From Pinus tabuliformis (lineage: Eukaryota > Streptophyta > Pinopsida > Pinales > Pinaceae): DNA of 64,000 nt. Positions 19,087-30,137 of the stretch are shown here, one piece after another. How positions within the stretch are numbered: the stretch's first letter is position 1; every line of letters begins with the position of its first letter. The notes beneath the pieces are model-generated. The model worked only from the letters and a program-made list of their open reading frames with translations, ran no database searches and had not been told where the DNA came from. The stretch lies in NCBI GenBank assembly GCA_031772625.1, contig CM062808.1:141586605-141650604 (forward strand), in the 5' to 3' direction. The position numbers were made by a program, and so were the translations under genes.

Positions 19087-21144
19087 CTAAGTGTAGACTA
19101 AGTCTAGATATTGTGCATGAGCAATAACTTGCTCCTCCGTTACGACTCCCCCCTTGGCCACATCTTCTGTTATAGCAGGAAGTAACGACTTTATAAACCA
19201 TTCAGCTAACAGCTGATCGGGAACGTACGTTTTCACCATCCTATGACGACGACGCCACTCATGTATATGATCAAATATGTGAGTGGCTGTTGTCTGCTTG
19301 AAGTTGGTTAAGATTTCCATTCCCGTTTCATACCTTATCGGTAATTGAAAATGGGTTAAGAAAGTCGTGGCTAGGGAGCTGAAATTGTCGAACAAGGCTC
19401 TAGGTAATTCAATATACCATTTTGCCGCTGGACCCGTTAACGTCCTCTGGAAAAGGCGAAGCCTTATCGAATCATCATTTAGGGTGTTTGATGAACACCA
19501 CAGATGAAAAGTCATCACGTGATTCGATGGGTCTTCACCTGGATTTCCATTGAATTTAGGAATGCCAGATGGAAGTTTGTGAGGAATCGCTGGCCACCAA
19601 GGGGCGTAAGCAATTGGATCGTTGGTTAACCAGTGTAAATCGGGTAACTCTAAAGTTGCCACGAATGGTAACTGTTGATTCAGGTTAGGTGAAGCATACC
19701 TAGGGTACGATGGAATCGCCTGAGCAGTGGGCCTTTGCATACCAGCATAATGTAATTGATGATGGTATGACTGATACGGTTGGTGGACTTGACCACTGTA
19801 AAGCGGTTGGTTTTGACCGTTTTGAATATACGGTTGTCCACTGTTCGCAAAGATCTGCTGCTCAGAACCTTGGTATACCTGCTGGAATTGTGGTTGTTGG
19901 TATTGCACCAGCCATGGTTGTGAAGCCATGTTCTGTTGTGCTATACTAACTGTTGGACCAAGGTGTGGGGTAATTGTACCCGTTTGGACCTGTGTCACCC
20001 CACCAGTTGGCGATTGTGGTTGTGTCACAGGGTCAAGGGGTTGTTGCATTACAACCTGAGAAATCTGAGGTTGACATACAACAGGCAACGTTTGAACTTG
20101 AGACACTGTCACAATAGCCGGTGTGGTTGGGATGTTCGACATAGGTACACACTGTTGCATAGAATATACAACGCTTGGTTGTTGAGGTAGCATAGGTACC
20201 CAACCACTTGATGTAATTCCAGTATAACCTGAATATTGTTGTGAACTCCCGTATGGATACCCTCCCGGAGGGGGTAATGAAAGGGCATACTGCCCCCCAT
20301 ACGGTAGCAATCCGGAACTCAAGGGGATTGTTTGTCCTTGGGGACTGGATTGCCCAAATTGACCTCCAAATGGATCAATCTGGCGAGTCTCAACATAAGA
20401 GTTGCCGGATATTATTCCGGATGAACAAACTGGAACAGACCACACTGTCGAAATAGTCCCTTGGTGGACTCCTTCTAGCGGTTGTGAGCTAGTCGGGATA
20501 GATGGTATGCCGGCAAACATTGTCGGAGTGACGGCAGGGGCTTCTGTTGTCGCTGTGTCGTTCGACACAGTCCTAGATGTTGACGGTTGTTCAGACATTT
20601 TGAGTCTATCCAATAGATTGCCTCGCGATTCTACAAGAACTTCCACTTGTGGTGGACTAACTTCTGATGAAGGAAATAGAGTGACCCCGACTCCAAAATG
20701 GGTTGGAGTACTTGCTTGCGGATCCTCTACAATTTCCTCTATCGCAATCAAACCCGGTGGAAGAGGAAGACCGTCAGGTCCATAAAATATTTCTGGTGCC
20801 GAAGAAGGGGTTGAATCGACAGCGACAGTCGTTTGAGGAGCAAGACTCTCTGAACCGGTTACAGATGGAACTAGTTCAGTAACACAAGTATTTGCTCCCA
20901 GACTAGGATCAGTGTTACTGTCCCTCTGTGGCTGTTGAACTTCTTCTATAGAGGCAGGGTTTCCAGAAATGTTTGGAGTAACCGGAATCTCAGATGTCGT
21001 TGGAACACTTGTTCTAACTTTGATAGGAGATTTCGAACCGGTTAAACGAGTTCGCTTTGTCCGTACTGTTTTCGATTCCGGAGACAAAGACAGTTGACTC
21101 GTAAGCCTCCGCGAGCGACGGGGTTTCAATTGACTTTCTTCCAC
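19087..21144 (-). CDS. B: gag, long N-terminal ORF
   Basis: 685 codons open, starting M-E-E-S-Q-L-K-P-R-R-S-R-R, a basic N-terminus. Residues about 60-280 are Ser/Thr/Pro-rich, and about 280-500 are Gln/Pro/Tyr/Gly-rich and low in complexity, probably disordered. Residues about 530-680 form the retrotrans_gag domain (W-Y-I-E-L-P-R, F-L-T-H-F-Q-L-P-I-R-Y-E, H-E-W-R-R-R). Longer than typical gypsy gag because of the disordered region. It forms the particle. Confidence 0.87.
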   Translation of the reverse strand: MEESQLKPRRSRRLTSQLSLSPESKTVRTKRTRLTGSKSPIKVRTSVPTTSEIPVTPNISGNPASIEEVQQPQRDSNTDPSLGANTCVTELVPSVTGSESLAPQTTVAVDSTPSSAPEIFYGPDGLPLPPGLIAIEEIVEDPQASTPTHFGVGVTLFPSSEVSPPQVEVLVESRGNLLDRLKMSEQPSTSRTVSNDTATTEAPAVTPTMFAGIPSIPTSSQPLEGVHQGTISTVWSVPVCSSGIISGNSYVETRQIDPFGGQFGQSSPQGQTIPLSSGLLPYGGQYALSLPPPGGYPYGSSQQYSGYTGITSSGWVPMLPQQPSVVYSMQQCVPMSNIPTTPAIVTVSQVQTLPVVCQPQISQVVMQQPLDPVTQPQSPTGGVTQVQTGTITPHLGPTVSIAQQNMASQPWLVQYQQPQFQQVYQGSEQQIFANSGQPYIQNGQNQPLYSGQVHQPYQSYHHQLHYAGMQRPTAQAIPSYPRYASPNLNQQLPFVATLELPDLHWLTNDPIAYAPWWPAIPHKLPSGIPKFNGNPGEDPSNHVMTFHLWCSSNTLNDDSIRLRLFQRTLTGPAAKWYIELPRALFDNFSSLATTFLTHFQLPIRYETGMEILTNFKQTTATHIFDHIHEWRRRHRMVKTYVPDQLLAEWFIKSLLPAITEDVAKGGVVTEEQVIAHAQYLDLVYT

Positions 21145-21229
21145 GATTTCGGATTACTCGATCAACGAAAATACAAAAGGGGAAAGTGTGTTTCCGAATT
21201 AAATGAATTTTTTAGACGCTTTTAGACAC

Positions 21230-21400
21230 AACTTGCTTTTTCACTTTTAAAGAGTCGAGAAAAAGCTAAAGATGACTCTAGTCTCCTTCGATGTTTTAAC
21301 GAGCCCGAAGTGACAAATGCTCGGATGGACTTTTTCCGTTATAGAGTCTGAAAAAGGCCAAAAGGAACTGCTCTGGAGTTCTAGGCAAAGGGTTTGCCAA
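21230..21400 (-). other. B: leader hairpins
   Basis: Just upstream of gag on the element strand lie hairpins of the same type as in the 3' array: AGAGTC/GACTCT at 21251-21256 and 21274-21279; CGAGC/GCTCG at 21300-21304 and 21319-21323; and an AGAG/CTCT pair at about 21343-21375. Element C has the first two at the same place, the second with both arms changed (TGAGC/GCTCA). Confidence 0.72.
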
Positions 21401-22856
21401 ACTTTTCACAAAACCGCAGAATACTTTTTAGGGTACGGGAGGTCGATCTTCCTGAATGTTGTGTTCAGTGCATTGCGATCAGTAGGGCGGCCGACACGGC
21501 TTCCTAAGGATAAAGGTTTTATGCCTATAGGGGTCTCCCAATATATACGCGACGGTACGTGGGAGCACAATCCATACTGCGCTATCGTCCCTCAGGAGGA
21601 ATCACCCACCATCCACGAGATCGACAGTCACCAGGCTTTACGATGCCGCAACACGTCTCTAGCCTAGACCTCTATGTTGTGTGTTATGTTGCAAAGCGTT
21701 GTTAAGTTCATTCAATTTATTTTAGGTTGATCTTTTTAGAAGTTTGCCTTTCAAGGTTCACCACGAGATGTATGATACAATTCCTAAATGCAGTCTAAAG
21801 ATGATAAGCAAGCTTTATATCTTCTCAACTTTGAAAATCCTAGCTACTAAGGGAAAAGAAAGACACCATCTTTTCTCAAAGAGCAATCAGCACACTCTAA
21901 TGCACTTTTCCTAAATCAATCATGCAAACTATCAAGATGCAAATGCACAATGCAGGTGTTTGTTTTCTGCTTTCTTAGTATTGATGCCTACACAGAAAGC
22001 TTTTTGTACAACTTCTAATTTGCTTTTAAATGACAAATACAAACAAGTTTACTTTTTCGAAGTCAGAGAGGGTAGAAGAGATTACAAAACTTAACGATTT
22101 TCGAAATGAATACTTGTTTCGACACTTAAAAGAGACAAACTCAAACCAATAAGCAAGAGTAAATGTATAATCAATCTGCAAACAGCCAATGAACTCTCTT
22201 CTAAGATCACAATCAATAGATCTGAATCAAGGGCTACAGGATGACTATTTCACTCATGCAAAGGAAAACTATAAATGATGCCACAAACACATAAAAACAC
22301 TCACAGTCTTTTTGTACAAAAGGAGGTGGAATCTAAGCAGAGAAAAGGAGTTATCAGACTGGTACCTATGCTGGTTACAGACTGCAAAAATCAGAGATCA
22401 AAACAAGGCAAAACAGAGCAGAGAACCCCAGCTGCACAAGGGCAAACTGGTTCAGCGCAACCTCAACACAGGGGTTTTGACATTCAGCGCAGGTAGCCTT
22501 CACGGGAACTGCGTTGAAATGCAGAATCCCTTCACTGGGTCTGCGCTGAAGGAGAAACTCTCGTTTCCCACAGGTTCTGGGTCACAGATTGCTACTTAAT
22601 TCACTGTTTTAGGCCAAATAAAAGCAACAAGCAAGGTGTAATCAAAGGGATGCTTTGAGGGGCTACTAAGATCTATCACAAAGGATCATCAAATCATTTG
22701 TGAGTCCATTTTTCAGATCATAGACAAGTCCAGTGATTGGATCAAAGCAGCAACTGTCTACTTTTCATCTGGGAATAGCATATGCAGTTCGATTGTTGCT
22801 GTCAAGTCTATGAAACAAACAATGATAGAAACACAAATAAAATGACTAAACGGATC
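21400..22856 (-). other. B: long 5' leader
   Basis: About 1.45 kb of non-coding DNA between gag hairpins and PBS. It matches the leaders of C (33190-34670) and E (55816-56600 and 59330-59480): for example GTCTAGGCTAGAGAC and the segment with GTACCGTCG and TATATATTGGGAG on the element strand. A hairpin with arms TTCAGCGCAG (22483-22492) and CTGCGTTGAA (22509-22518) repeats the LTR motif. No gene supported. Confidence 0.7.
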
Positions 22857-22874
22857 TCCCCAGTGGAGTCGCCA
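22857..22874 (-). other. B: primer-binding site
   Basis: The minus strand reads TGGCGACTCCACTGGGGA, 3 bp inside the 5' LTR edge. The type TGGCGACTC...GGGGA is seen in Tat/Ogre elements and is said to match an arginine tRNA; I recall that link and did not check it. C and E have close variants. Confidence 0.85.
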
Positions 22875-22877
22875 ATT

Positions 22878-24004
22878 TGTTGTGGGGAAAAATTCCTATG
22901 CAGGACGATCCTATCCACCTAAGGTGTGACAGTGCCTTAGCAACAAACAGAGACAGCTATTCTGGTTTCTTCCTTTATGAAATGTGAAAGAAGAGAGATC
23001 AATAGACTTACCGGTGTCTTCCGTTTGTCCCTCGATCCGGTCTCTCTTCTCTTTGGGAGTTCACAACTACTTGCCTTCTCACTCGCCCAGCTTCAACAGG
23101 TTCATGCAAGATCACAAGAGAACAGCTACTTGCCTCCTTGCTTGTCCAGCTTCAATGGGTTCCTGTAAGATCACAAGAGAACAGCTACTTGTGACAAGAG
23201 AAGAACACTACACAAAGACAGATATTCACATTCATAACTAGTTTAGGATTAGAAATAAACTAAACATACTAATGCATTCATACATCAAAAATACATCAGC
23301 ATATAGGAGAAACCAAGATAGCTTTATTGATGAATAACAAGGTTCAGGAAGAGATACAACCCAGAGGGCTCCAATCCAGCATCTCCTTCCCAGCAAATGG
23401 AATTCCTATCTTCACCCCCTTCAAAGCATTAAGCACCCAATGATTCCAATCTCAAACCAACAGTAATTCTTTGCAATAACAAAATTCCAGCCTCTAGATC
23501 TCATGGAGGAGAGATCCATATATAGATGTTTGGAGAGAGGATGAGTCAGCTTGAGATCTGACTAGTGTCCTCTCCCTCTATCAGTTCTTGATTCCACTTG
23601 AAGGTTCTTGCTTCCACTTGGAGATTTGGAACCTCTTACTCATCACCAGTCGAATTCCCTGAGGCAAGTGTCATTTTGGAAGCTTCGTGGGTTTTGACAC
23701 CTTGAGAAATGAGCCTGCCACATGTCCATTCTCGTTCAGCGCAGGTAGCCAGTGTTCCCTTTGACATTCAACGCAGGTAGCCAGTGTTGGCTTTGACATT
23801 CAGCGCAAACAGCTAGTGTAGCCACTGAAATGATCCTAAATTGACTTGTTTTTGAGCAGTTTCTGGTGGAGAACTTCTGTGAATTGCTGTGGTTTATTAG
23901 CCTTGTTCCTCTAGGGGCAGGAACAACATGTTTAGGGACTTTGGATCCCTTAGATTATGGACATTTCATGCTCAATGTTGTAAGGCACAAAAATGTCTAT
24001 AACA
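22878..24004 (-). repeat. B: 5' LTR (right copy)
   Basis: 1127 bp, TG...CA, partner of 10546-11672. TATATA box on the element strand at about 23519-23525. The CAGCGCAGGTAGCCAG direct repeats are at about 23735-23830. The right end is followed by the CCTGG duplication. Confidence 0.95.
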
Positions 24005-24445
24005 CCTGGTCACCATAAACAACAATGCACGAAGAATCACATCGTACACTGTTGGGATTGCCACCTTTCTGCTCTTTGTTTTTCGTGCCCGGGGGCACAC
24101 TCGTGCCATTTTCATCTCTAGTGATTCGCCCCCAGATGTTGACCCTCCAGGATCGGCCTCTCACCCGGTCGGGACAATCCGGTCAAGAAGTATACGTTTG
24201 TGGAATTGAACTCAATATCTCGGCCTCGGATTATGAATTTCCCATCCATCGGGTTTCATGCACGGATTATTAGCTCTAGTAAATCCGGTTGGGACCAGAG
24301 GTGAGAAATGAGAAAGAACTTTAGCAATCCACATGCCCAGAAGGCATTTCGGCATCCGGAATCAGCAAAAGCCTCTTCGTTGTTAACATCATGGGTTCGC
24401 TCCTGCCAAACAAAGGATATGGTGCCCTGCATAACAAGAAAAAAT
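24005..24445 (-). pseudogene. A: antisense accessory gene, 5' part
   Basis: Right of B the minus strand resumes A's antisense gene. Around 24300-24445 it encodes A-C-G-L-L-K-F-F-L-I-S, matching C-G-L-L-K-F-F-R-I-S of B's gene, and it follows a TTATGCAG acceptor-like site. The CCTGG duplication at 24005-24009 marks the insertion point. The N-terminal acidic region differs from B. Broken. Confidence 0.72.
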
Positions 24446-25080
24446 GAATTAGAACCTCGGTCATAAAATTTAATCCACAATTTCCATTTAAAAAATTGTT
24501 TTGCATTGCCATCATGGTTGTTTTTAAAACAGACACGATGACGCGAGGTTGGTAGTTAAAATTTTTCACGGTCATCACAGGAATACATCACATTCCCGCG
24601 ATGACCTCAGAGCATTACGTGTAAGTCGTGCTCGGTCATCGCAGACCCGAGTGGTAAACCCGCGATGACCGAGTGGTGGACCTCCCTTCAAAAATCTACT
24701 CAAAATTGCATGTTCGATGATTAAATTCATCAAAAAACCACTCAAATGAAGCGCAGGAGGATTTATACTTACTTGGTGAAAGTTTCACGTCGAACCGTCA
24801 ACAAACAAGGCAAACATCAGCTCTAGAAGTTAGCTCTGGTTGGTGCTCCAAAATTCTCCAATGGTAAATGAACAGTACAATGGTAAAAATGCAATAACTT
24901 ACCCCCCTTTTGTAGTAATTTTTGAAAGTATTACAAATTTCACTTTAGAATGTGGGTTTTTTGCCATTTCCACATGATTAATTGGAGTCTTTTGGTCTCT
25001 AATTATCCATTTATCATTTATGTCGAATGGGTCTTACGTTTTGACATGTCTTGTGCAGAACTACAGGTCATGGAGTTACA
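24446..25080 (-). promoter_or_regulatory. A: upstream region of the antisense gene, two long hairpins
   Basis: Non-coding. Two inverted repeats lie in tandem at about 24570-24680, with arms near GGTCATCGCAG and CCCGCGATGACC and loops of roughly 15-20 nt. On the minus strand a GTAAGTA donor-like site lies near 24773, and the sequence near 24830-24860 (TTACCATT...TTGGAGC) matches B near 13815-13850, a likely shared leader exon. The promoter cannot be placed. Confidence 0.5.
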
Positions 25081-25530
25081 TATACTTCTTGAGCACTTCG
25101 TCCAAAAGTCGTCTTTAACGCTCTTTTCCAACTTGAAAAATAATGAAAAGATAGTCGAGTTATCCCTTTCGACTCGTTAAACAAAATGAAAGGCGGTCTG
25201 CTTTAAGCTCTTTTTCGGACCATTTAAATGAGAAAATATTGTCGGGCTTTTGTCGTTTCAGGCATGTTATTGATTACAAAACGACGTGGTTTCGCTCGCT
25301 TTTCTACTTTTTCGGGTCGATGCCACTAATTATGAAAATTACTCCTTGGTCGTTATGGTCAAGTAGTTCTTTCGAGTATCATTTTATACTTTTTCGGGCT
25401 CGAGAGACACAAATTTACAAAAAAGGACCCCCCTGGAGTTTTCTTTTCCGTGTCTTTTTCAAACTACCTAAACATGAAAAAGACTCTGAGTTTTACCTAT
25501 GTCGGACTTGTTAAACACTGACGACATTGG
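25080..25530 (+). other. A: 3' hairpin array
   Basis: Holds the A version of the hairpin array, for example CGAGT at 25156-25160 with ACTCG at 25172-25176 followed by TTAAA. On the element strand this is the same hairpin as in B (12904-12928), C and E, sharing CGAGTTATCC. Other GGACC/AAAAAG-type arms follow up to 25520. More diverged than in B or C. Confidence 0.6.
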
Positions 25531-26590
25531 ACTTGTCACCATGATGAGACTTGAGCTTCTCCTCTCTAGGGTTCATTAAATTATTACTAGGTTGGATTCA
25601 ACAATAGGTTTATCATTGATTTTCTATGGCAGCAAGTCACTCTTGAACATCAACACTTTTGCTTCTTGTCAAGTAGGGACATCCATACATCATCATTTGG
25701 CCTTCCGCGGGTTTGGGTTGTCATTTAGCCTCATTCCGTCTGATCTATGTCGCTTCCATTAAGCCTCTGATCCCTTGGTACCTAAATGCTGCCACCCTTC
25801 GGAGTCATGTCACCAACATGTTCAAGAGTATAATCCTTTTGCAATTTACACCTTTGTCTCCTTCTTTGATACTTTGTTTCACCATCTGCCTCTTGTTCCT
25901 CGTCTCGTGTCGTTGATGGGGGAAACATTATGGCCCTCCTGCGATGGGTCATCTCCTGTCGACATCAGCTCATTATCCAGGAGATTGATCTAGAGAACCC
26001 TTTTGGTACCTTGGAGCTTGCATGCCTCAATGGAAAGTTCTTCTCACCTGACGATTGACTTACATCATTGGTCGTCAATTGGGTGATTCCACAAGTGTTG
26101 GACTCTAACTCATTCTTCACACTTCGTGGATTCTACTGGATAGTACCTTGAGAACCATTGGCATTATTGGTGGTTTCTCTCGCGCTTGTTAAGGGTGTAC
26201 ATCATTGACCGGTAATCAAGTGACTTTCTCTCATGCTCAACTTCAACACCTCTATTCGCATGTTAGAATTTGTAGTATGGTCAGTTGGGTTCAAGACCCC
26301 AAACTCAGATTACACATGTTCGGGCTACATGGATTGGTTTGTGATTACATGACTCATTGATGGATGGCTGCGACCATACCTTTGTCATTATCATGGTCTT
26401 ATTAGCTGGATGGATGCATCCATACCATAGACCTAGTTTATATGTCTTTTGGATGGCTACGTCCATGCCTAGACTACATGTATTTCACTATTAGAGATAT
26501 TGTACTTGTGCCTACAGGTTCTTCTAGATGGTGTTCCAGCTCAGTCATTTTGTAAAGCATTTCACCTCCCCACTCTTTCAGGCTTCATAC
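25530..26590 (+). other. A: conserved 3' block before the PPT
   Basis: The part near 25970-26340 matches the 3' blocks of B and C (GCTTGCATGCCTCAATGG; GTACCTTGAG; the CAAGACCCC island). Near 26340-26500 a GGATGG-CTRCGTCCAT-like unit occurs about three times. No gene supported. Confidence 0.6.
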
Positions 26591-26603
26591 TTTAGGGGGC
26601 ATC
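26591..26603 (+). other. A: polypurine tract
   Basis: TTTAGGGGGCATC directly before the LTR start TGTTACACAG; nearly the same tract as in B and C. Confidence 0.85.
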
Positions 26604-27751
26604 TGTTACACAGTAATTTGTCACCGCCTTCACTCTCGGTCTTCTCACTGTGTCATGTGTCTAAGTCAAACATGCTAATAATAGACAAATTCTATCTTAT
26701 GCTGCCAATTAACCCACTTTTCCTAAGTTATCTGCCTCATCACGGCCATGGGCTTAATATATGTGCTGAAGGGTGCTCATGAACAGTCCAGCCGCACTGC
26801 CAGAGCGGAAGTACATCTGATTCCCATGATGGCCCGATTTTATGCACCAGTGTAGGGCTATGTGTTAACTTTGGCGATGATCTAACTGGCTACACTGATC
26901 ACTAGTGATGTCAGCGCTGAAGCTCAGTTATATACCCGTGATGATCGAGATTGGGCAAATTTGTTCCAACAGTCAGCGTTCTGGATGACTCCAAGCCTGG
27001 TTGTTGGCATAGTTTGTGTCGCCCTTCCTTCCCTGGTGTGGCAGCTCCGTCAATTGTGCTACCTTCCTTGATGATAAGCTCTCTCTTCCACATTTCATGG
27101 AGGTTCCTTCTCCTATTTAAACACTCACTTTTGATATGATCAGTTGGTTGGTAGTTGGAGAATTCTTGGTTTGCACAGTGCTGTTATTACTTTGATAGAT
27201 AGTTGGTGTGAGTGTGATAAGTGTGAGAGTGTGCTAGTTTTGGGAACGTTGTGAAGTGCCCTTGGTTTCATGTAAAACTTGTGAATGAGAAAGAGAGACT
27301 TGTGTGTTGGGAGATCCATCATCCAAGAGTGAATGCTTGAAGAACATGTTGGTTGGACCCTCTCTGAGAAGGCTTGTGATGTCAAGACTTTGGTTGTAAG
27401 CTAACTCTTATTTCATTATTAATGCAATCAATGATGTTTTCCGATGTCTTGTATTTAATGTACTTGATAGCTCATGACTTCTTGACTTTGTGAGTAAATA
27501 GTTCATTGTTGTTTCTAGTTACGTGCTCTGTTGTATTTCCTTTACTTTGTTTCAGGTTAATCACTCTTTAAGAGAAGGAAGCGGAAGCTGGAGCAGTGCA
27601 ACGGAACTCCATCGACCACCCGTTGACGTAGGCCTCCAACTTTAATTGTTTAAGGAAAGCTATTGTTGATATATCCTTGTTTGTGACTAGACCCACTCTA
27701 GGGCTAGAGGGGTTGCCTCTGTCTACAGAGGGAACACTTTCCTGCATCACA
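26604..27751 (+). repeat. A: 3' LTR
   Basis: Starts TGTTACACAG after the PPT and ends near 27751 (ATCACA), where chromovirus pol sequence of element D begins at once. A TATTTAAA box lies at about 27114-27121. Near 26926-26945 a CCCGTGATGATCG echoes the hairpin arms at 24570-24680. The partner LTR is outside the window, so the last bases are uncertain. Confidence 0.75.
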
Positions 27752-27953
27752 AGAACAAAGATTAGGTTCAGAAAGCTAGAAAAAATGGGTTACAAATATG
27801 TTGGGTTATGACTTTGAAATCATCTACAAAGAAGGGAAGCAAAATGTTGTTGCACATGCACTCTCAAGAAAGGATGAGGATGTGCAATCATTGTTTTGTG
27901 CTATTTCTATTATCCAACCAGATTGGATAAATGAAGCAAGGGATGAATGGAAG
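27752..27953 (+). pseudogene. Element D: chromovirus-like pol, RNase H end
   Basis: Encodes the end of a Ty3/gypsy RNase H domain and its linker: M-L-G-Y-D-F-E-I-I-Y, then G-K-Q-N-V-V, then A-L-S-R-K-D-E. This is typical of plant chromoviruses (Tekay/Reina/Galadriel/CRM group) and unlike the Tat RNase H in A and B. It is cut by A on the left and C on the right. The element is an old, broken fragment. Confidence 0.82.
27949..27953. repeat. C: left target-site duplication GGAAG
   Basis: GGAAG precedes the left LTR (TGTTATCGGG) and is repeated at 35730-35734 right after the right LTR. Confidence 0.93.
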
Positions 27954-28991
27954 TGTTATCGGGAAAACTAGTGTCTATGCAGAACTGCTAGTCCCACTAA
28001 GGGTGATAGCTACCTTAGAAACAAACACACTTAAAACTACTGTTGTTTTTCCTTTATGAAAAATAGATGAGGGAAGAATAAAGGAGACCAACCTCTATCT
28101 TTCGCTTGGTTTCTTGCTTGGTTCTTCTCCCTTCTGATAGTCCTTTGCTACTTGCTTCCTTGTATACTCAGCTTCGAAGAGCACCTGTAGTCAAGACAGC
28201 ATAACACTATACGAGAACATGGATCTATTATCATAAACAATATAGGATCAAATGTATATTAACCACACAAATGCATACAACATCAATTACACAAGAATGT
28301 GGAGCAAAACTTGAATAGCTTTATTAGTAATCAAGAAAGAGAAAAGAGGATTACAACCAATTGTTTTGACCCAACATCATCCTCTTAGCAAGAAGCCCTT
28401 CTTCACCTCATGAAAAGCTTAGATCACCCAACACTATGATGTAACACCAAGAAACCAGCAGCACTTCCTTACAAGATACAAAATTCCAGCCTTTGGATCT
28501 CTTGGATGAGGGATCCATATATAGATGTTTGCAAGGGGGGTGAGTCAGCTTTTGAGATTTGATTAGTGTCCTCTCTCTGATAGTTCTTGAATCCACTTGG
28601 AGATTGATGATCTCTTACTCATCCCTGGGCGAATGTAGAGAGGCAAGTGTCACAGGAGAAGTTTCTAGAAGATTCTTTGCTTCTCCACCTTGTAGATTGA
28701 CCCTGCCATTTGTCCACTCTCTCCCATCGCACCCCATAGAAGGGATTTTCAATATGCATCGTGCCTACTAAGTGTAATTAGGTGGGATGCATCGCACCTT
28801 GACCATGGAGCAGGTGAAATGATCTAGTTTTGACCAGTTCTGAGTAGTTTTTCATGGAGAACTTCTGGGAGAAGATGTAATCAGTTGACCTTGTTCTTTT
28901 AGGGGTCGTAACAACACTTTTAGGGACTTAAGAGCCCTTGGTTTATGGACATTTATGATTGGGGTTGCAGTGCCTAAAAATGTCTATAACA
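27954..28991 (-). repeat. C: 3' LTR (left copy)
   Basis: TG...CA ends, 1038 bp, same length as 34692-35729. TATATA on the element strand at about 28518-28523. The outer part, with GGACTT and TTTATGGACATTT near 28925-28955, is shared with the LTRs of B. GATGCATCGCACC-type direct repeats lie near 28725-28800. Confidence 0.94.
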
Positions 28992-30130
28992 GTTGCCCCC
29001 TAAAGCATGAGGTCACTAATTTGTTGATGTCGGGTGAAATGCTTTATCATGAGGATCTGAAGTTCTTTCAAGCTGGAAGGAGACTTGTAATAAGATACAA
29101 TACAATATATTATCTTCATAATTTTTTCATGATCTAGCTGAGGTGGGCATTCCCATGCTCAGCTTTATAAATTCATTTTCATGTACATGAGACAGACAAT
29201 CGTCTGAGTGTAGACTGATGATTCTGGTAGAGCCATCATCCCTTAGATTGGATGATTATCTGTGTAGAAATCATGTACATTTGATGCCTTTATTTTTCCT
29301 GAATATATATCACAGCCCGGATGAAACTAGATCTGGGGTCTTCAATCTCGTTCGATCTTCATCCATGTGAGAGTTGTTCTAGAGTCGAACATGGAAAGAC
29401 ATCACCTAATTACCAGCCAATGATGTAAGCTATTAACAGGCGATAGAGGAATCACTGATAATGATGATGACCCTCAAGGTACTACAGTACAATTCGTGTG
29501 GTGTGAATAAGGGACTTGGTGTCGAACACCACGAAAAATCTTTCGGTCGAAGTCCATTGATGTAAACCTGTCGCCGGAAGTGAGAAACTTGCCATTGAGG
29601 CATGCAAGCTTCAAAGTACTGAAATGGTTGTTCCTAGATTGACTTCTTGGATAATGAGATGATGTCGACAAGAAGTGATCCGTCATAGGAGGGCCTTAGG
29701 GAATCCCACATCAATGACACGGAACGGAGGAAATGATTTTAATGGAGGTGAAAACGGTCTGGTGATATAAGGTTCAAGGTGGCGGTCATGAAAGAACGGA
29801 GCGTAAATGTATTGCAGTGGGTGAGACACAGATGAATTCTCTGAGAGACTTCTCTCGAACATATCGGCAACACTGACATGATGGATTGGTAGCATTAACC
29901 CCAAATATGGATGGTGTGACGGAACCATGGTGATGTGACCAGTGAATGGAACAACCCAACCCGACTCGGATGCGGAGTGAAAGTGTCATGTCCAAGAGCG
30001 ACTTGCTACCAACAAAGTTTCTTCAAGTTTTCTTCCCGATTTTTCCCCAGTCATTGCTGACCAGTACCTCTTTATTTTTGTCAAGCTTGAGGAGGATAAC
30101 ATATGCTTGTTATATAATTCTCCCTTCGGG
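28992..30130 (-). other. C: polypurine tract and conserved 3' block
   Basis: A PPT (CTTTAGGGGGCAAC on the minus strand, about 28993-29005) adjoins the LTR. The following 1.1 kb aligns well with B 11690-12830. Small ORFs here are not shared with B in frame and I reject them. Confidence 0.72.
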
Positions 30131-30137
30131 CAAACCC

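Larger units (their letters stand above)
10546..24004 (-). mobile_element. Element B: full-length Tat-like Ty3/gypsy
   Basis: About 13.5 kb, flanked by CCTGG duplications, with LTRs at 10546-11672 and 22878-24004. On the minus strand the order is 5' LTR, PBS, leader with hairpins, gag, knuckle region, RNase H, integrase, aRNH-like ORF, antisense gene, 3' hairpin array, PPT and 3' LTR. The LTR copies differ at roughly 25-30 positions by eye over 1127 bp (about 2-3%). It keeps long open frames, but I do not see every domain a self-sufficient element needs, so it is probably defective. Inserted in A's antisense gene. Confidence 0.95.
3408..27751 (+). mobile_element. Element A: Tat-like Ty3/gypsy, split by B
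   Basis: Plus-strand order: gag, protease, RT, RNase H, integrase, an extra RNase H-like ORF, an antisense accessory gene, a 3' hairpin array, a polypurine tract and a 3' LTR. Element B (10546-24004) is inserted in the antisense gene. The 5' LTR and gag start are off-window, beyond element F. The 3' LTR end abuts pol sequence of element D, so A itself lies in D. A carries many coding breaks and is clearly old. Confidence 0.87.

Noticed and set aside
29474-29995. Three minus-strand ORFs in the conserved 3' block of C
   Set aside because: The frames are not kept in B or A although the DNA is similar, so coding is unlikely.
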